A stretch of DNA of 64,000 bases from Arthrobacter sp. U41 (GTDB lineage Bacteria; Actinomycetota; Actinomycetes; Actinomycetales; Micrococcaceae). The notes below the pieces were generated by a model. The model was not told the origin of the DNA. It saw nothing but the letters and a program-made list of their open reading frames with translations, and searched no databases. The translations under genes and the position numbers were made by a program. How positions within the stretch are numbered: the stretch's first letter is position 1; every line of letters starts with the position of its first letter. The stretch covers positions 3,658,001-3,722,000 of the forward strand of contig NZ_CP015732.1 in assembly GCF_001750145.1 (NCBI RefSeq), given 5' to 3'. Positions 7,977-15,812 of the stretch are shown piece after piece.

Positions 7977-8915
7977 TCAGGTGAGCAGGAATTCGCACCA
8001 AAGCGGGTAGTGATCCGAGATCCGCCATGACACCTCGTTCCGGGTCAGGCCGCGGTAGACGTGCGGGATGAAGTCGAAGGTTCCGGCCCGCTGGCCGTAG
8101 GTCAGGCCCTGCAGGAGGGACGTGCCGTCGGGTTCGGAGAACCAGGCCAGTTGGTCGTAGAAGTGCCGGGTCTTGTCATCATCGAAGATGGTCCGCGGCA
8201 CGGCGTTCAGTTCCGTAGGCGGCCAGAGCCCCGTGGAGACGAACGCTTCGTAGAGCGGGTCGCCGATCCGGTCCAGGTTGAAGTCGCCGAGGACGATGAG
8301 GTTGGAGTTCCAGTCGTTGGGCCGGACCGCCCAGTCATGCATCCACCGGGCGAACGCGGTGATTTCCGGCAGGCGCGCCGCGGGGTTCTTGCCCCAGAGG
8401 ATGTGGACAGAGGCGAGGGTGAACTCGACGCCGGAGCGGGAGAAGCTGGCGGTGTACGGGGAGCGGGCGAACTGGCGCTGCGGATCCTCCCCGATCGGAG
8501 GCAGCACGATCTCCCCGACCAGGCCCGAGGGCCGGACCCGGGTGCTGTCGTACAGGAAGGCAAGGCGTTCACCGTTGCCGGCGGCGCCTTCGGTGACGTC
8601 GGAGATGATGACCTGCCAGTGCGGGCCAAGGGTCGCCAGGAGTCCCTTCAGGGCCACCGGGTTCCGGCGGGACTCCTGGACGGCGACGACGTCGAACCGG
8701 GAAATCACGCTGGCCAGGCAGGCGACGGCGTGCCAGTCCCGCTTCGGTGAGTCTTTGGGCCCGGCCAGCCACTTGGCGGTCAGGTCGCCCAGGGCACGGA
8801 TGTTCCAGGTCCCGACCAGAAGGTTCGACTCGGTCCGCGCCGGGATCACGGCGGCCAGTGCGGCCCTCAGCCGGTCCAGGTCTTCGATTACTGCTGCCGG
8901 CGGCTGCTCAGTCAT
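7977..8915 (-). CDS. Endonuclease/exonuclease/phosphatase family protein
   Basis: 312 residues from ATG 8915; the frame is open to 9002, but only a TTG start lies there. Family motifs in order: VGTWNIRALGD (about residue 35), DVVAVQESR with the metal-binding Glu, VHILWGKN, VLGDFNLDRIGD with the catalytic Asp/Asn, and a final SDHYPLW with Asp-His. This is the complete catalytic set of Mg-dependent EEP phosphoesterases. The substrate (DNA, phospholipid or nucleotide) cannot be read from sequence. There is no signal peptide, so it is probably cytoplasmic. Confidence 0.85.
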   Translation of the reverse strand: MTEQPPAAVIEDLDRLRAALAAVIPARTESNLLVGTWNIRALGDLTAKWLAGPKDSPKRDWHAVACLASVISRFDVVAVQESRRNPVALKGLLATLGPHWQVIISDVTEGAAGNGERLAFLYDSTRVRPSGLVGEIVLPPIGEDPQRQFARSPYTASFSRSGVEFTLASVHILWGKNPAARLPEITAFARWMHDWAVRPNDWNSNLIVLGDFNLDRIGDPLYEAFVSTGLWPPTELNAVPRTIFDDDKTRHFYDQLAWFSEPDGTSLLQGLTYGQRAGTFDFIPHVYRGLTRNEVSWRISDHYPLWCEFLLT

Positions 8916-9091
8916 GCCTCCATGCAAGCAGACGCGAGGCGTGACGCCAGCAGGCGCACCGTAGACCGCCCGGCATCCCCGTTCGGAACACGTCGCGGCC
9001 AAGATGCACTGCCGGGATACGGAAACGTTCGGGTTCCCAGGAAATGGCCACCATTGCGTGGTGGTCCAAACGTATAGGGCCGGCGGTCCCG

Positions 9092-9661
9092 TCAGGGGAC
9101 GAACTGGAGTGAGCCGGGAGTTTCGAGCCAGGCGTAGAAGGAATCCTGTGTTCGCAATTCCTCATATCGACGCTGATTTCCGCCCAGGGTCAAGACGTAG
9201 TGCCAGGCCGTGGTTCGTTCAAGTTTCTTGGCCCTGACAAACATCTTGAGTAGATCCCATGTGGTCGTATAGGGGATCCCGTGCTCCACGGCAAAGCCCA
9301 AAGCCCCATTGTCATCGGTGATGAACACGGCATCCAGTCTGCGGTTCATGATGATCGACAGGCTTTCCGCCTCGCCGAGATTTGCCGCCGGACCATCACC
9401 AGGCTTGCGCAGCCTTGCCCGGAAAACCTGGGTGTCCATCTGCTCCACTCGCGTTTCCAGCTTCAACGGTTCACCGAAGATTCCTGGTGCTTCAGAAAGC
9501 TGTTCCAGGCCGCTTACCCTGGAACTCTTTTCACACTCCACCGAAACGGTGTAGCACCACGTAGAACCGCCGGCGGCCACCAGACGCAAGAGGTCCATCC
9601 GGCCAATCTCGGCAAAGTTCACGAGAACAGTATTGTCGGGCAGAAAGAACCGACCGCTCAA
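9092..9661 (-). CDS. PIN-domain-like protein, probable toxin partner
   Basis: 189 residues. The start FFLPDNTVLVNFAEIGRMDLL has the PIN-type first acidic residue after a beta strand. Later acidic residues are in LGEAESLSIIMNR and in DAVFITDDNGAL, the order expected of the PIN nuclease fold. The start codon overlaps the stop of the upstream XRE-ImmA gene (9658-9661, ATGA), so the two are translationally coupled. In such pairs the PIN protein is an RNase toxin and the HTH-protease is the antitoxin or regulator. No exact family name is assigned. Confidence 0.7.
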   Translation of the reverse strand: MSGRFFLPDNTVLVNFAEIGRMDLLRLVAAGGSTWCYTVSVECEKSSRVSGLEQLSEAPGIFGEPLKLETRVEQMDTQVFRARLRKPGDGPAANLGEAESLSIIMNRRLDAVFITDDNGALGFAVEHGIPYTTTWDLLKMFVRAKKLERTTAWHYVLTLGGNQRRYEELRTQDSFYAWLETPGSLQFVP

Positions 9662-10758
9662 GCCCCTTCCGCCAGCCCCAGCTCAGCTGCCAGGTCATCA
9701 AGGTTGAGACCCGTAGGCTGCGGGGGTTGCGCGTCGATTTCGTCCGGAGATACAGCCAGCATCCAGGCCAGGGTCTCCTTGGCCACCTTCCCCACTGCGA
9801 CAGCCTCCATGTGGGCGGCGATGAGAGCCTCCGGGAACCGGCGTTCGGCAGCGCGCTGGGTTCGCACGGCAACTGCCAGGGAAGAAAAGGTCTTTCCCTC
9901 CAGGGGCCGGTTCAGCACATCAAACGTCGAAAGTTCCAGAAGTTGCCAGACTTCAGGACGGGCAGGTAGCGAGAGCTTCCGTAGTCGGTTGGCGAGATAC
10001 TTCGTGGACACCCCGAAGTGCCACAGGAAATTGACGACCTCGAGCCGTTTGGCGTTCTCCCAATCGATCGAGCGCATCGACACTTCCGGGAGCAGAACCT
10101 GCGCCGCAAAGTCGAAAGCCGGCCCTTCCTTCACATCAGATGCGGCCTCGTCGCGGTCATTGAAGTGGCCCAGGTAGATGTGACCGAGTTCGTGTGCGAT
10201 GTCGCTGTTCTGGCGGAACCAGTTGCCGCTTCGGGGGACGACGATACAGTAGCGGCCTCCGGCGCGGAGAGAGTAGGCAGATGTGACATCCTCAACCCGG
10301 ACGACGTCGATGTCCAGGACCGCCTCGACGCGGGAAGCGAAATCGCTTACGAAGTCGTCGCCGAGACGTGAGCGGATCTCATCCGGGCTGCCAACGGGCG
10401 TGGCGGCGTCGTTTCTCCCCGGGTACACCTGGCGGAAGGCGAGCTCGATATTGTCCAGTGTCTCGCCTGTGATCCCACCCTTTTCATCGACGTACCGTCC
10501 GGCATTGAAGTCGTATTGGTGACGGGCAGCGATACGCGCTTCAAACGGGTCGGCCTCGCCTGTGGCCAGCCAGTACATGGATGTGGAGAGCCGCTCGGCA
10601 AGGTGGGCAAGCTCGATGCTGGTGAACGTCCGCTTGCCATTCAAGGACCTGGAAAGGACGTCCGGGGTCATTCCCACGGAAGCCGCGATCTCCTTTTCGG
10701 GCACGCCGAGGTGCAGCTCAGAGATGCGCTGGCGGATGCGAGTTCCTACGGGTTCCAT
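9658..10758 (-). CDS. XRE-family HTH fused to ImmA/IrrE metallopeptidase
   Basis: 366 residues. An XRE helix-turn-helix lies at about 1-65 (EIAASVGMTPDVLSRSLNGK). The ImmA/IrrE peptidase core has the zinc motif HELGH at about 195, within DIAHELGHIYLGHF, and a downstream Glu in FDFAAQVLLPE. Proteins of this type (COG2856 with an HTH) regulate mobile elements or act as antitoxin or stress sensor by cutting a repressor. The gene is first in a two-gene operon with the PIN protein. A perfect 15-bp palindrome 20 bp upstream of its start is a probable self-binding operator. Confidence 0.88.
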   Translation of the reverse strand: MEPVGTRIRQRISELHLGVPEKEIAASVGMTPDVLSRSLNGKRTFTSIELAHLAERLSTSMYWLATGEADPFEARIAARHQYDFNAGRYVDEKGGITGETLDNIELAFRQVYPGRNDAATPVGSPDEIRSRLGDDFVSDFASRVEAVLDIDVVRVEDVTSAYSLRAGGRYCIVVPRSGNWFRQNSDIAHELGHIYLGHFNDRDEAASDVKEGPAFDFAAQVLLPEVSMRSIDWENAKRLEVVNFLWHFGVSTKYLANRLRKLSLPARPEVWQLLELSTFDVLNRPLEGKTFSSLAVAVRTQRAAERRFPEALIAAHMEAVAVGKVAKETLAWMLAVSPDEIDAQPPQPTGLNLDDLAAELGLAEGA

Positions 10759-10777
10759 GCCCTCACACTACCCGAAA

Positions 10778-10792
10778 TTGGGAATATCCCAA
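10778..10792. promoter_or_regulatory. Perfect palindrome, probable XRE operator
   Basis: TTGGGAATATCCCAA is a perfect 15-bp palindrome 20-34 bp upstream of the XRE-ImmA start codon, where the promoter should be. XRE regulators usually repress their own promoter through such sites. Confidence 0.65.
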
Positions 10793-10886
10793 TACTGTAT
10801 CCGGCCTTCACAGCCGTCAGGAGGCGCTTGGCCTGGCCGGGCAACCACTGGTTCAAGCGCAGTCCCTATCCGCTTGCATATTGCCA

Positions 10887-10904
10887 TATCCAGAAATCTG
10901 GATA
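10887..10904. promoter_or_regulatory. Second inverted repeat in the divergent region
   Basis: TATCCAG, a 4-nt spacer, then CTGGATA: a perfect 7-bp inverted repeat. It is 70 bp upstream of the plus-strand gene at 10974 and unlike the first palindrome. It could be an operator for that gene or for another regulator. Confidence 0.4.
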
Positions 10905-10973
10905 CGCGCCCCGCAATCCGCCGTGATGCCCGCTCTCGGACGCCGATCCGGGCTGCGGGGTTAGGCTCGCACC

Positions 10974-11432
10974 ATGAAGCGTCGGGGGTTACTTCTTACT
11001 TTGCTGGGTGTGGTGGCCGTTGTGCTGGTCCTGGTGATGTTCAGCCGGGGACCCGGCAACACCGCCTGCCCGGCGATCGGTTACGCCGGACCCGGCAACA
11101 CCGCCTGCCCGGCGATCGGTTACGCCTACGTCGGGGACGTGGAGCTGATCTTCCCACAGGAGCCTGTCTCGGTCGCGGCCTGTTTCGAGGAGGGCTGCAC
11201 TCCCGCCGCCGTGACTAAAAATCCGGACGGCAAGTGGCTGGTGCCGCAGTCGAAGCCCTATCTGGTCCCGCCTGTCAGCGTTACGTCCGTCTACGTGGAA
11301 ACGGAGGCCTCATCAGGTGCCCGCATCGCCCGCGCGCTGCCGATCGTGACGGAGCCGACCGGGGAATATCCGTATGGGCGCAAATGCGGAGGACCCGTCA
11401 GGTTCAAGCCTGTACAAGTGCCGCTGGGCTGA
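10974..11432 (+). CDS. Membrane-anchored or secreted protein with an exact tandem duplication
   Basis: 152 residues. An N-terminal KRR and a single hydrophobic helix (about 5-24) form a signal anchor. The body outside the membrane has an exact repeat of 13 residues, GPGNTACPAIGYA, at about 26-51, encoded by a 39-bp perfect tandem duplication. One unit is expected in an unduplicated ancestor. Four further Cys residues suggest disulfides. The family is not recognised. It is probably surface exposed. Confidence 0.6.
   Translation: MKRRGLLLTLLGVVAVVLVLVMFSRGPGNTACPAIGYAGPGNTACPAIGYAYVGDVELIFPQEPVSVAACFEEGCTPAAVTKNPDGKWLVPQSKPYLVPPVSVTSVYVETEASSGARIARALPIVTEPTGEYPYGRKCGGPVRFKPVQVPLG
11049..11126. 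repeat. 39-bp perfect tandem duplication
   Basis: Copies at 11049-11087 and 11088-11126 are identical over 39 bases and keep the reading frame (13 codons). The lack of any difference points to a recent slippage or unequal exchange. Confidence 0.95.
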
Positions 11433-11467
11433 GGCAGTCATCTCGCAACTGTCTGATTGCTCATAGA

Positions 11468-11770
11468 ATGACGCCCATGGACATCACCACCCCGGAATAT
11501 GCGCGCCTCCGCGCCGCCATCATCGAGCGCCTGAACGCCCACGACCTGCTCGGCGTGATGGACCACGGTGCGCCGGAGGACGAGTGCGACCCGGAGATGG
11601 AAGACTTCGCCGCGCTGATAGCCGCTGGCACACCAATCACACCGGAGGTCGTTGCGACGGTCTGGAACAAGTGGTTCGGGGACAGTATGGGCGAGACTGC
11701 GGGCGAACCGGAGCCGCCTACGTCCGGGATGGTGGCCCTGGCCGCTGACCTGCAGTCAATTGGGAAGTAG
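11468..11770 (+). CDS. Small acidic hypothetical protein (DUF1871-like)
   Basis: 100 residues from ATG 11468; ATG 11477 is an alternative. The core reads LNAHDLLGVMDHGAPEDECD, then EVVATVWNKWFGDS. From memory this resembles DUF1871-type or immunity-like small proteins of the pattern L..HDP..L...GAP.DEYD, but I could not search. The C-terminal 25 residues are rich in Pro and Glu. There is no strong ribosome site. The HTH gene follows 5 bp later on the same strand. Confidence 0.5.
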   Translation: MTPMDITTPEYARLRAAIIERLNAHDLLGVMDHGAPEDECDPEMEDFAALIAAGTPITPEVVATVWNKWFGDSMGETAGEPEPPTSGMVALAADLQSIGK

Positions 11771-11775
11771 CCGGC

Positions 11776-12060
11776 ATGTCATCAGGTTCCATGGGACGCT
11801 CCGGCGTCATGGCCAGTTCGATGTCGGCGGTCATCCGCGATGACATGGGAAGGCATCGCTTGTCCGGCAATCGGCTGGCCGCAATGGCCGGTGTGTCCCA
11901 GAACTACATGGCGAAGCGACTGCGAGACGATGCCCCGCTCACCCTGGATGACGTCGAGGTAATCTCGGCGGCCCTGGACGTCCCGGTGCTGGCGCTTTTT
12001 AACGAGTCGGCCCAGCTGGCCGAAAAGCGCCGTGTTGTTATTATCCGGGATACTAACTGA
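11776..12060 (+). CDS. Small XRE-like HTH protein
   Basis: 94 residues. The central part has a helix-turn-helix of the XRE/Cro kind: LSGNRLAAMAGVSQNYMAKRLRDD at about 29-52, followed by LTLDDVEVISAALDVPVLALF, which matches the usual closing helices. It is likely a DNA-binding regulator. It follows the DUF1871-like gene by 5 bp, so the pair may be co-transcribed. The start is uncertain because several Met codons lie in the first 25 residues. Confidence 0.65.
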   Translation: MSSGSMGRSGVMASSMSAVIRDDMGRHRLSGNRLAAMAGVSQNYMAKRLRDDAPLTLDDVEVISAALDVPVLALFNESAQLAEKRRVVIIRDTN

Positions 12061-12266
12061 ATTCCTTTAGAACCGACTAGCCGGGGAACTACGACCAGCC
12101 GGGCCAGGCCGGCTCTCCGCGGCCTTCACATCCGGACTCAGCGGAGTGCGCCGCACTCGCCATTCAGGTCATCCTGGTCCCCGCCGTAGAGCATTGGTGC
12201 AAACGCCGCTTGAAGATCCTCGCACGCTAGCAAGTGCGCTCTGCCCTCGTCGGCGCCGGCTCCCCT

Positions 12267-12634
12267 TCAGGCCCCTGGCTTGGACAGGGATTCAGGGAGC
12301 AGGCCGAGCTGTCCCAGGAACTCCATCTGGTCAAAGTAGAACTTGTGCTGCGTAATCAGGCCGTCCTCGACGTGTGCGATGTCGCAACTCCTCACCCTGA
12401 TGCTTTTGCCCGTGGGAGGCAGGCTCTCCCCGGACGGCAAGGCCAGCGGTCCGGTGTTCGTGCCGGTGACAAAGCCATCATCAATCGCCACATTTCCAGC
12501 CTCATACTTCTGCACATACTCATAGCCAACGTCAGGGAATGATTCCCCAAATTGCGACAAGTAGTTGCTAATGGCTTCCGGCCCGACAATCTCACCCTGA
12601 TCGGGAGTAACAGCCACCGCATCAGCGGCATAAC
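12267..12634 (-). pseudogene. SnoaL-like protein, 3' part (split by insertion sequence)
   Basis: Encodes the C-terminal part of a SnoaL-like/ester-cyclase-fold protein: AVTPDQGEIVGPEAI, GESFPDVGYEY, DGFVTGTNTG, IRVRSCDIAHVEDGLITQH. The first about 25 residues are missing here and lie on the other side of the IS at 14234-14309. Joining the two pieces after removing one TAAC copy gives an open frame of 148 codons (444 nt). Family members are small cone-shaped proteins with varied ligands; the substrate is not predictable. The gene is inactive as it stands, unless a 3' fragment is made from an internal Met. Confidence 0.85.
12631..12634. repeat. Target-site duplication, left copy (TAAC)
   Basis: TAAC flanks the left end of the IS and recurs at 14230-14233. 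Removing the IS plus one copy restores the SnoaL-like frame exactly. Confidence 0.8.
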
Positions 12635-12707
12635 CCTATCGGCCAGACTCGTTAGAGACCGCTTCTTGAACGAGAATAGAGGCTGGAGGCAGGAGGGAAA
12701 CTTCACC

Positions 12708-13211
12708 ATGAATACATCCACACCAGCAGGGACTGGACAGCCCGTACCGGAAGAAATAGCCAGCCAGGACCAAGGATCAGCGGAGCAGGGCCCGCGTTCC
12801 AACCGGTCGGCACGCAGGACCTTTACCGCCGAGTTCAAACGCGCGATCGTCCAGGAATACGATGCGGCACCGAACGGTTCCAAGGGCGCAGTGCTACGCC
12901 GCGAACGGCTCTACGATTCCCATATCCAGGAATGGCGGGCCGCGTTCGATGCGGGCAGGCTCGCGAAGCCGGCGGCACGCCGGGGCCGGCCGAAGAACAC
13001 GGACGAGCAGGCCCAGATCGCCCAGCTGACCAAGGACCTGGTCGCGGAGCGGGCCGCACACGAGCGGACCCGCGGGAAGTTGGCTTCCTCGGATGCCGCC
13101 CTGGATACCTTGGGAAAAGGAGTCGCGTTCTTGGAAGCTCTCTCATCGAAGAACGCGCAATCACCAGCACCGCACACCAGTCGTGGCAATCAGCAACCGC
13201 AACGGAACTGA
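12708..13211 (+). CDS. IS3-family transposase OrfA
   Basis: 167 residues from ATG 12708, nine bases after AGGAGGG. The HTH part RRTFTAEFKRAIVQEYDAA at about 35-53 is the standard IS3 OrfA DNA-binding start. A leucine-rich coiled coil follows (QIAQLTKDLVAERAAHERT). The tail after about residue 135 is the part read only when no frameshift occurs. OrfA binds the IS ends and regulates transposition. Confidence 0.85.
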   Translation: MNTSTPAGTGQPVPEEIASQDQGSAEQGPRSNRSARRTFTAEFKRAIVQEYDAAPNGSKGAVLRRERLYDSHIQEWRAAFDAGRLAKPAARRGRPKNTDEQAQIAQLTKDLVAERAAHERTRGKLASSDAALDTLGKGVAFLEALSSKNAQSPAPHTSRGNQQPQRN

Positions 13212-14215
13212 CCGGGCACCTCGGGGTGGTGAGGGCCTGCAGGCTGGTGGGCCGCTCCCGGGCCACCCATCACCGGCAGGCCGCGCCCAAGCCCCGGATG
13301 CACGGGCCCTGGCCCAAGGCCCAGCACCCGGCGGAGCTCTCGCCGGCCGAGCGTGCCGAGATCCTGTCGGTGCTCAACCGCCAAGACTACGCGAACCTTT
13401 CACCGACCCAGGTCTATGTCCGTGAGCTGGACGAGGGGCGGTACTGGTGTTCGCAGCGCACCATGTATCGCGTGCTGGCGGACGCGAAGATGGGCGGGGA
13501 ACGCCGACGGCAAGCCACTCATCCGACCAAGGTGATTCCGGAGCTCATGGCCACAAAACCGTGCGAAGTGTGGTCCTGGGATATAACGAAGATGCGTGGC
13601 CCGGCGAAGGGAATCTGGTATCACGCCTACGTGGTGCTGGATATTTTTTCCCGTTACGTGGTGGGCTGGCGCATCGAGCGTATCGAGGACGGCCAGCTGG
13701 CCGCGGACCTCGTGCAGGAGATTGTCGCCGAGACCGGTGGTAACCCTCCGGGGTACCTGCACGCCGATGGTGGGGCGGCGATGACGTCCAAAGCCCTTGC
13801 CTCGATGCTGGTGGACATGGATATCACCAGGTCGCATTCCCGAGCCCATACATCGAATGACAATCCGTTCAGCGAGGCCCAATTCAAGACCATGAAATAC
13901 ACCTCTGACTACCCGGAACGGTTCGACTCCGTGAACGAGGCCAGGACCTGGATGGAAGGATTCACCGCCTACTACAACCACGAGCACAGGCATTCCGGGA
14001 TCGGCTATCACACCCCGGCCAGCGTGCACTACGGCACAGCCGAGGACGTGCGTGAACAACGCCAGCACACCCTGGACCGGGCGTACGGCGCGCATCCCGA
14101 GCGGTTTGTCCGCCGTCCTGCCGCACCTCCGCTGCCGCTGAAGGCGGCGATCAACGACCCGGCAAAAAGAGCCGCGCCCTCGGTGCATTTACAACAACCA
14201 CTACGTCTCATTTGA
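13115..14215 (+). CDS. IS3-family transposase OrfB (made as OrfAB by -1 frameshift)
   Basis: The frame is open from 12932, but the useful part begins at the slip site near 13115, in the -1 frame relative to orfA. The rve integrase core shows all catalytic residues: Asp in VWSWDITKM, Asp in YLHADGGAAM and Glu in NPFSEAQFKTMKY, with the usual YYNHEHRHSGIGYHTP tail. The length (about 365 residues) is normal for an OrfB. It catalyses cutting and joining at the IS ends. It has no strong independent start. Confidence 0.88.
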   Translation, partial: KRSRVLGSSLIEERAITSTAHQSWQSATATELTGHLGVVRACRLVGRSRATHHRQAAPKPRMHGPWPKAQHPAELSPAERAEILSVLNRQDYANLSPTQVYVRELDEGRYWCSQRTMYRVLADAKMGGERRRQATHPTKVIPELMATKPCEVWSWDITKMRGPAKGIWYHAYVVLDIFSRYVVGWRIERIEDGQLAADLVQEIVAETGGNPPGYLHADGGAAMTSKALASMLVDMDITRSHSRAHTSNDNPFSEAQFKTMKYTSDYPERFDSVNEARTWMEGFTAYYNHEHRHSGIGYHTPASVHYGTAEDVREQRQHTLDRAYGAHPERFVRRPAAPPLPLKAAINDPAKRAAPSVHLQQPLRLI

Positions 14216-14229
14216 TTTGACAAATTCCG

Positions 14230-14233
14230 TAAC
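14230..14233. repeat. Target-site duplication, right copy (TAAC)
   Basis: Matches the TAAC at 12631-12634 on the other side of the IS. Confidence 0.8.
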
Positions 14234-14309
14234 ACGCCGCCTGCGTCTCTTGATCCTTCGCCGTCATGGCCATGGTTAAGCGGTCCATTACCTCGCGTGC
14301 CTGTCCCAT
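14234..14309 (-). pseudogene. SnoaL-like protein, 5' part
   Basis: ATG 14309 follows a GGAGG seven bases upstream and reads MGQAREVMDRLTMAMTAKD..., ending QAACY at the IS junction. This is the usual first helix of SnoaL-like proteins (role: dimerising alpha+beta barrel with a ligand pocket). The frame continues 11 codons into the IS end before a stop, so only a non-functional peptide is made. Confidence 0.8.
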
Positions 14310-14479
14310 TTTTCGACCTCCGTCTACGGGCGGCCTCACGGAAGGGCGGGCCGCTCCATGGCTGGGCTCCTGTTCAAACAGAAACCGATTCAAGTACACG
14401 CCCGGGCAGGAACGAGTGTCAATGGTGCCGGAGTGAGCAAGATGCAGTCCACTTCGACGGGTCCGCCTCACTGAGTCGG

Positions 14480-14660
14480 GAGGTGACATTGCCGGGCGTC
14501 GAGGCTCGCCAACGCGCCGGTACAAGTCGCCCGGGACATGCCGAGGTCGCGGGCCGCCTGGGTGGCCGGCGTTGATCTGGCGGCAGGCGCTCTCGATCTG
14601 GCTGTCGGGGACTGCCCCCCGGCGCCAGCCGATACCGGTGTGCTCTAGGCAAAAGGGGCG
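14480..14660 (-). pseudogene. Remnant of a serine resolvase/invertase C-terminus
   Basis: Two adjacent frames together spell a degraded resolvase tail. One gives RRGAVPDSQIESACRQINAG, and after a shift near 14,570 the next gives ATQAARDLGMSRATC, matching the Hin-type HTH consensus (A..A..LG+SR.T.YR). The catalytic domain is absent. The remaining 300 bp up to the cupin gene and down to the SnoaL start show nothing else. Confidence 0.6.
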
Positions 14661-14825
14661 ATGGGGTCTATATATCATCACGTCAGCTCAGTGCGCTGCC
14701 GGCCCTTCTGCACCGGTGCCGACAGGTAAATTCGCCCGTATCCGAGCGTTTCGACTCCGCCTGACAGCCCGCGGTTGCCGGAGCGTACCCACGACAACAA
14801 GCAGTACCAACCATAGGAGGTCAAG

Positions 14826-15188
14826 ATGCCAGGTTTAGTTCGCAAAAACCTCGATTCGCCCGAGGAGACACGTCCCTTCGAAGGTGGCACGGGCCAACTT
14901 CAACTCGTCAACATGGAACAGGGCGGCGTGGGCCGCGCCACCTTCCTGCCCGGATGGCGCTGGTCCGAGCACGTAAAACCGATCGCCAAAACGGAGAGCT
15001 GTCAGGCCGCTCACATGGGATATTTCATCTCCGGTCGAATGAAGGTCGTTATGAACGACGGCGAAGAAATGGAATATGGGCCGGGAGACTTCGCCATCAT
15101 GGCCCCCGGGCACGACGCCTGGGTATTGGGAGACGAACCCTGTGTCGTAATCGACTGGCAGGGATTCGCCGACTACGCCAAACCCTGA
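14826..15188 (+). CDS. Cupin-domain protein
   Basis: 120 residues with AGGAGGT five bases before the ATG. Cupin signs: W..SEHVKPI at about 44-51, then MGYFISGRMKVVM, YGPGDFAIMAPGHDAWV with Gly-Asp and His of motif 2, and a closing VVIDWQG. It forms a single small beta barrel, and the His and acidic residues could bind a metal. The substrate is not predictable. It stands alone, closed by a very strong terminator at 15231. Confidence 0.8.
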   Translation: MPGLVRKNLDSPEETRPFEGGTGQLQLVNMEQGGVGRATFLPGWRWSEHVKPIAKTESCQAAHMGYFISGRMKVVMNDGEEMEYGPGDFAIMAPGHDAWVLGDEPCVVIDWQGFADYAKP

Positions 15189-15230
15189 CTCCAGGCACCC
15201 CGCACGCCAGGATTGCAGGGACCTGGCCAG

Positions 15231-15279
15231 CACCAGCCATCCCTGCCGCTGCGCCACAGCGGCAGGGATGGCTGGTGCG
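15231..15279. terminator. Bidirectional terminator with 22-bp perfect stem
   Basis: Arms 15231-15252 and 15258-15279 are perfectly complementary over 22 bp with a 5-nt loop. It lies 42 bp after the cupin stop. It can fold in either transcript, so it would also end a gene arriving from the minus strand. Confidence 0.75.
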
Positions 15280-15299
15280 CGTGATGATGATCCCTCCAG

Positions 15300-15661
15300 C
15301 CTCGCCACGGTGACTTCACGGAACACTGAATCGGAGCATGGCGCTCCGCCGCCGCCGCACGCATCCACTGCCACGCCGTGGTGGCCCACGTCGATACCAG
15401 GGCCGCACACAGCTGACCCTGGCCGCCTTCAATCAAGCCCTGCCAGCCTGGCTCCGCCTCAGCGCTCCCGACGCCGGCCGGCGCCGTCCTGGTCACGACG
15501 AACAGAACGCCGGAGACCTCCGCTGCCGAGGCCTCCATGGCCGAAGTCAAGACCATGAACACGTCAGTCGCCTCGGCGATAGAAGACGCGGCTTCGCTCC
15601 CCGAACTCACGGCAGCAAAATCAAATAATTGACCTGCACGATGGCGAGAAAACTCCACCAT
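15300..15661 (-). other. Gap with a doubtful minus-strand ORF
   Basis: The stretch 15,280-15,812 holds no confident gene. A minus-strand frame from ATG 15661 encodes LFDFAAVSSGSEAASSIAEA followed by an Ala/Ser-rich helix-like run and a late W.WM. The amino-acid mix and length (about 110 residues before it runs into the terminator) recall small ESX/WXG-like secreted proteins, but the motif is not clear and the frame has no stop before the hairpin. It could be a decayed gene. Confidence 0.25.
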
Positions 15662-15812
15662 TCAGCGGGACGAAACCGGGACAGACTCGAGTTCCCCATC
15701 AGATCCAGGCGACCTCCCACGCCGGCTTGGGATTGACGCCACTTGATGCTGCAGCGTCAACTTAGGGACGAAACAGCCATTTCCGTTGGGTCACTTCGTA
15801 ACTGGAGGCACC

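Larger units (their letters stand above)
12635..14229 (+). mobile_element. IS3-family insertion sequence, 1595 bp
   Basis: The boundaries come from the restored gene and the 4-bp duplication rather than from the ends alone. The terminal repeats are weak, but when the two ends are aligned inward they share GAGAC at the same offset (21-25 nt from each tip). Two overlapping frames, orfA and orfB, are joined by a probable -1 frameshift at GGGAAAAGG (13112-13120). The DDE residues are present, so the element may be active. Confidence 0.85.

Noticed and set aside
14208..14681. Long minus-strand ORF over the IS end and SnoaL start
   Set aside because: It joins three different things (IS end, shadow of the SnoaL start, resolvase scrap); only the resolvase part has family similarity.
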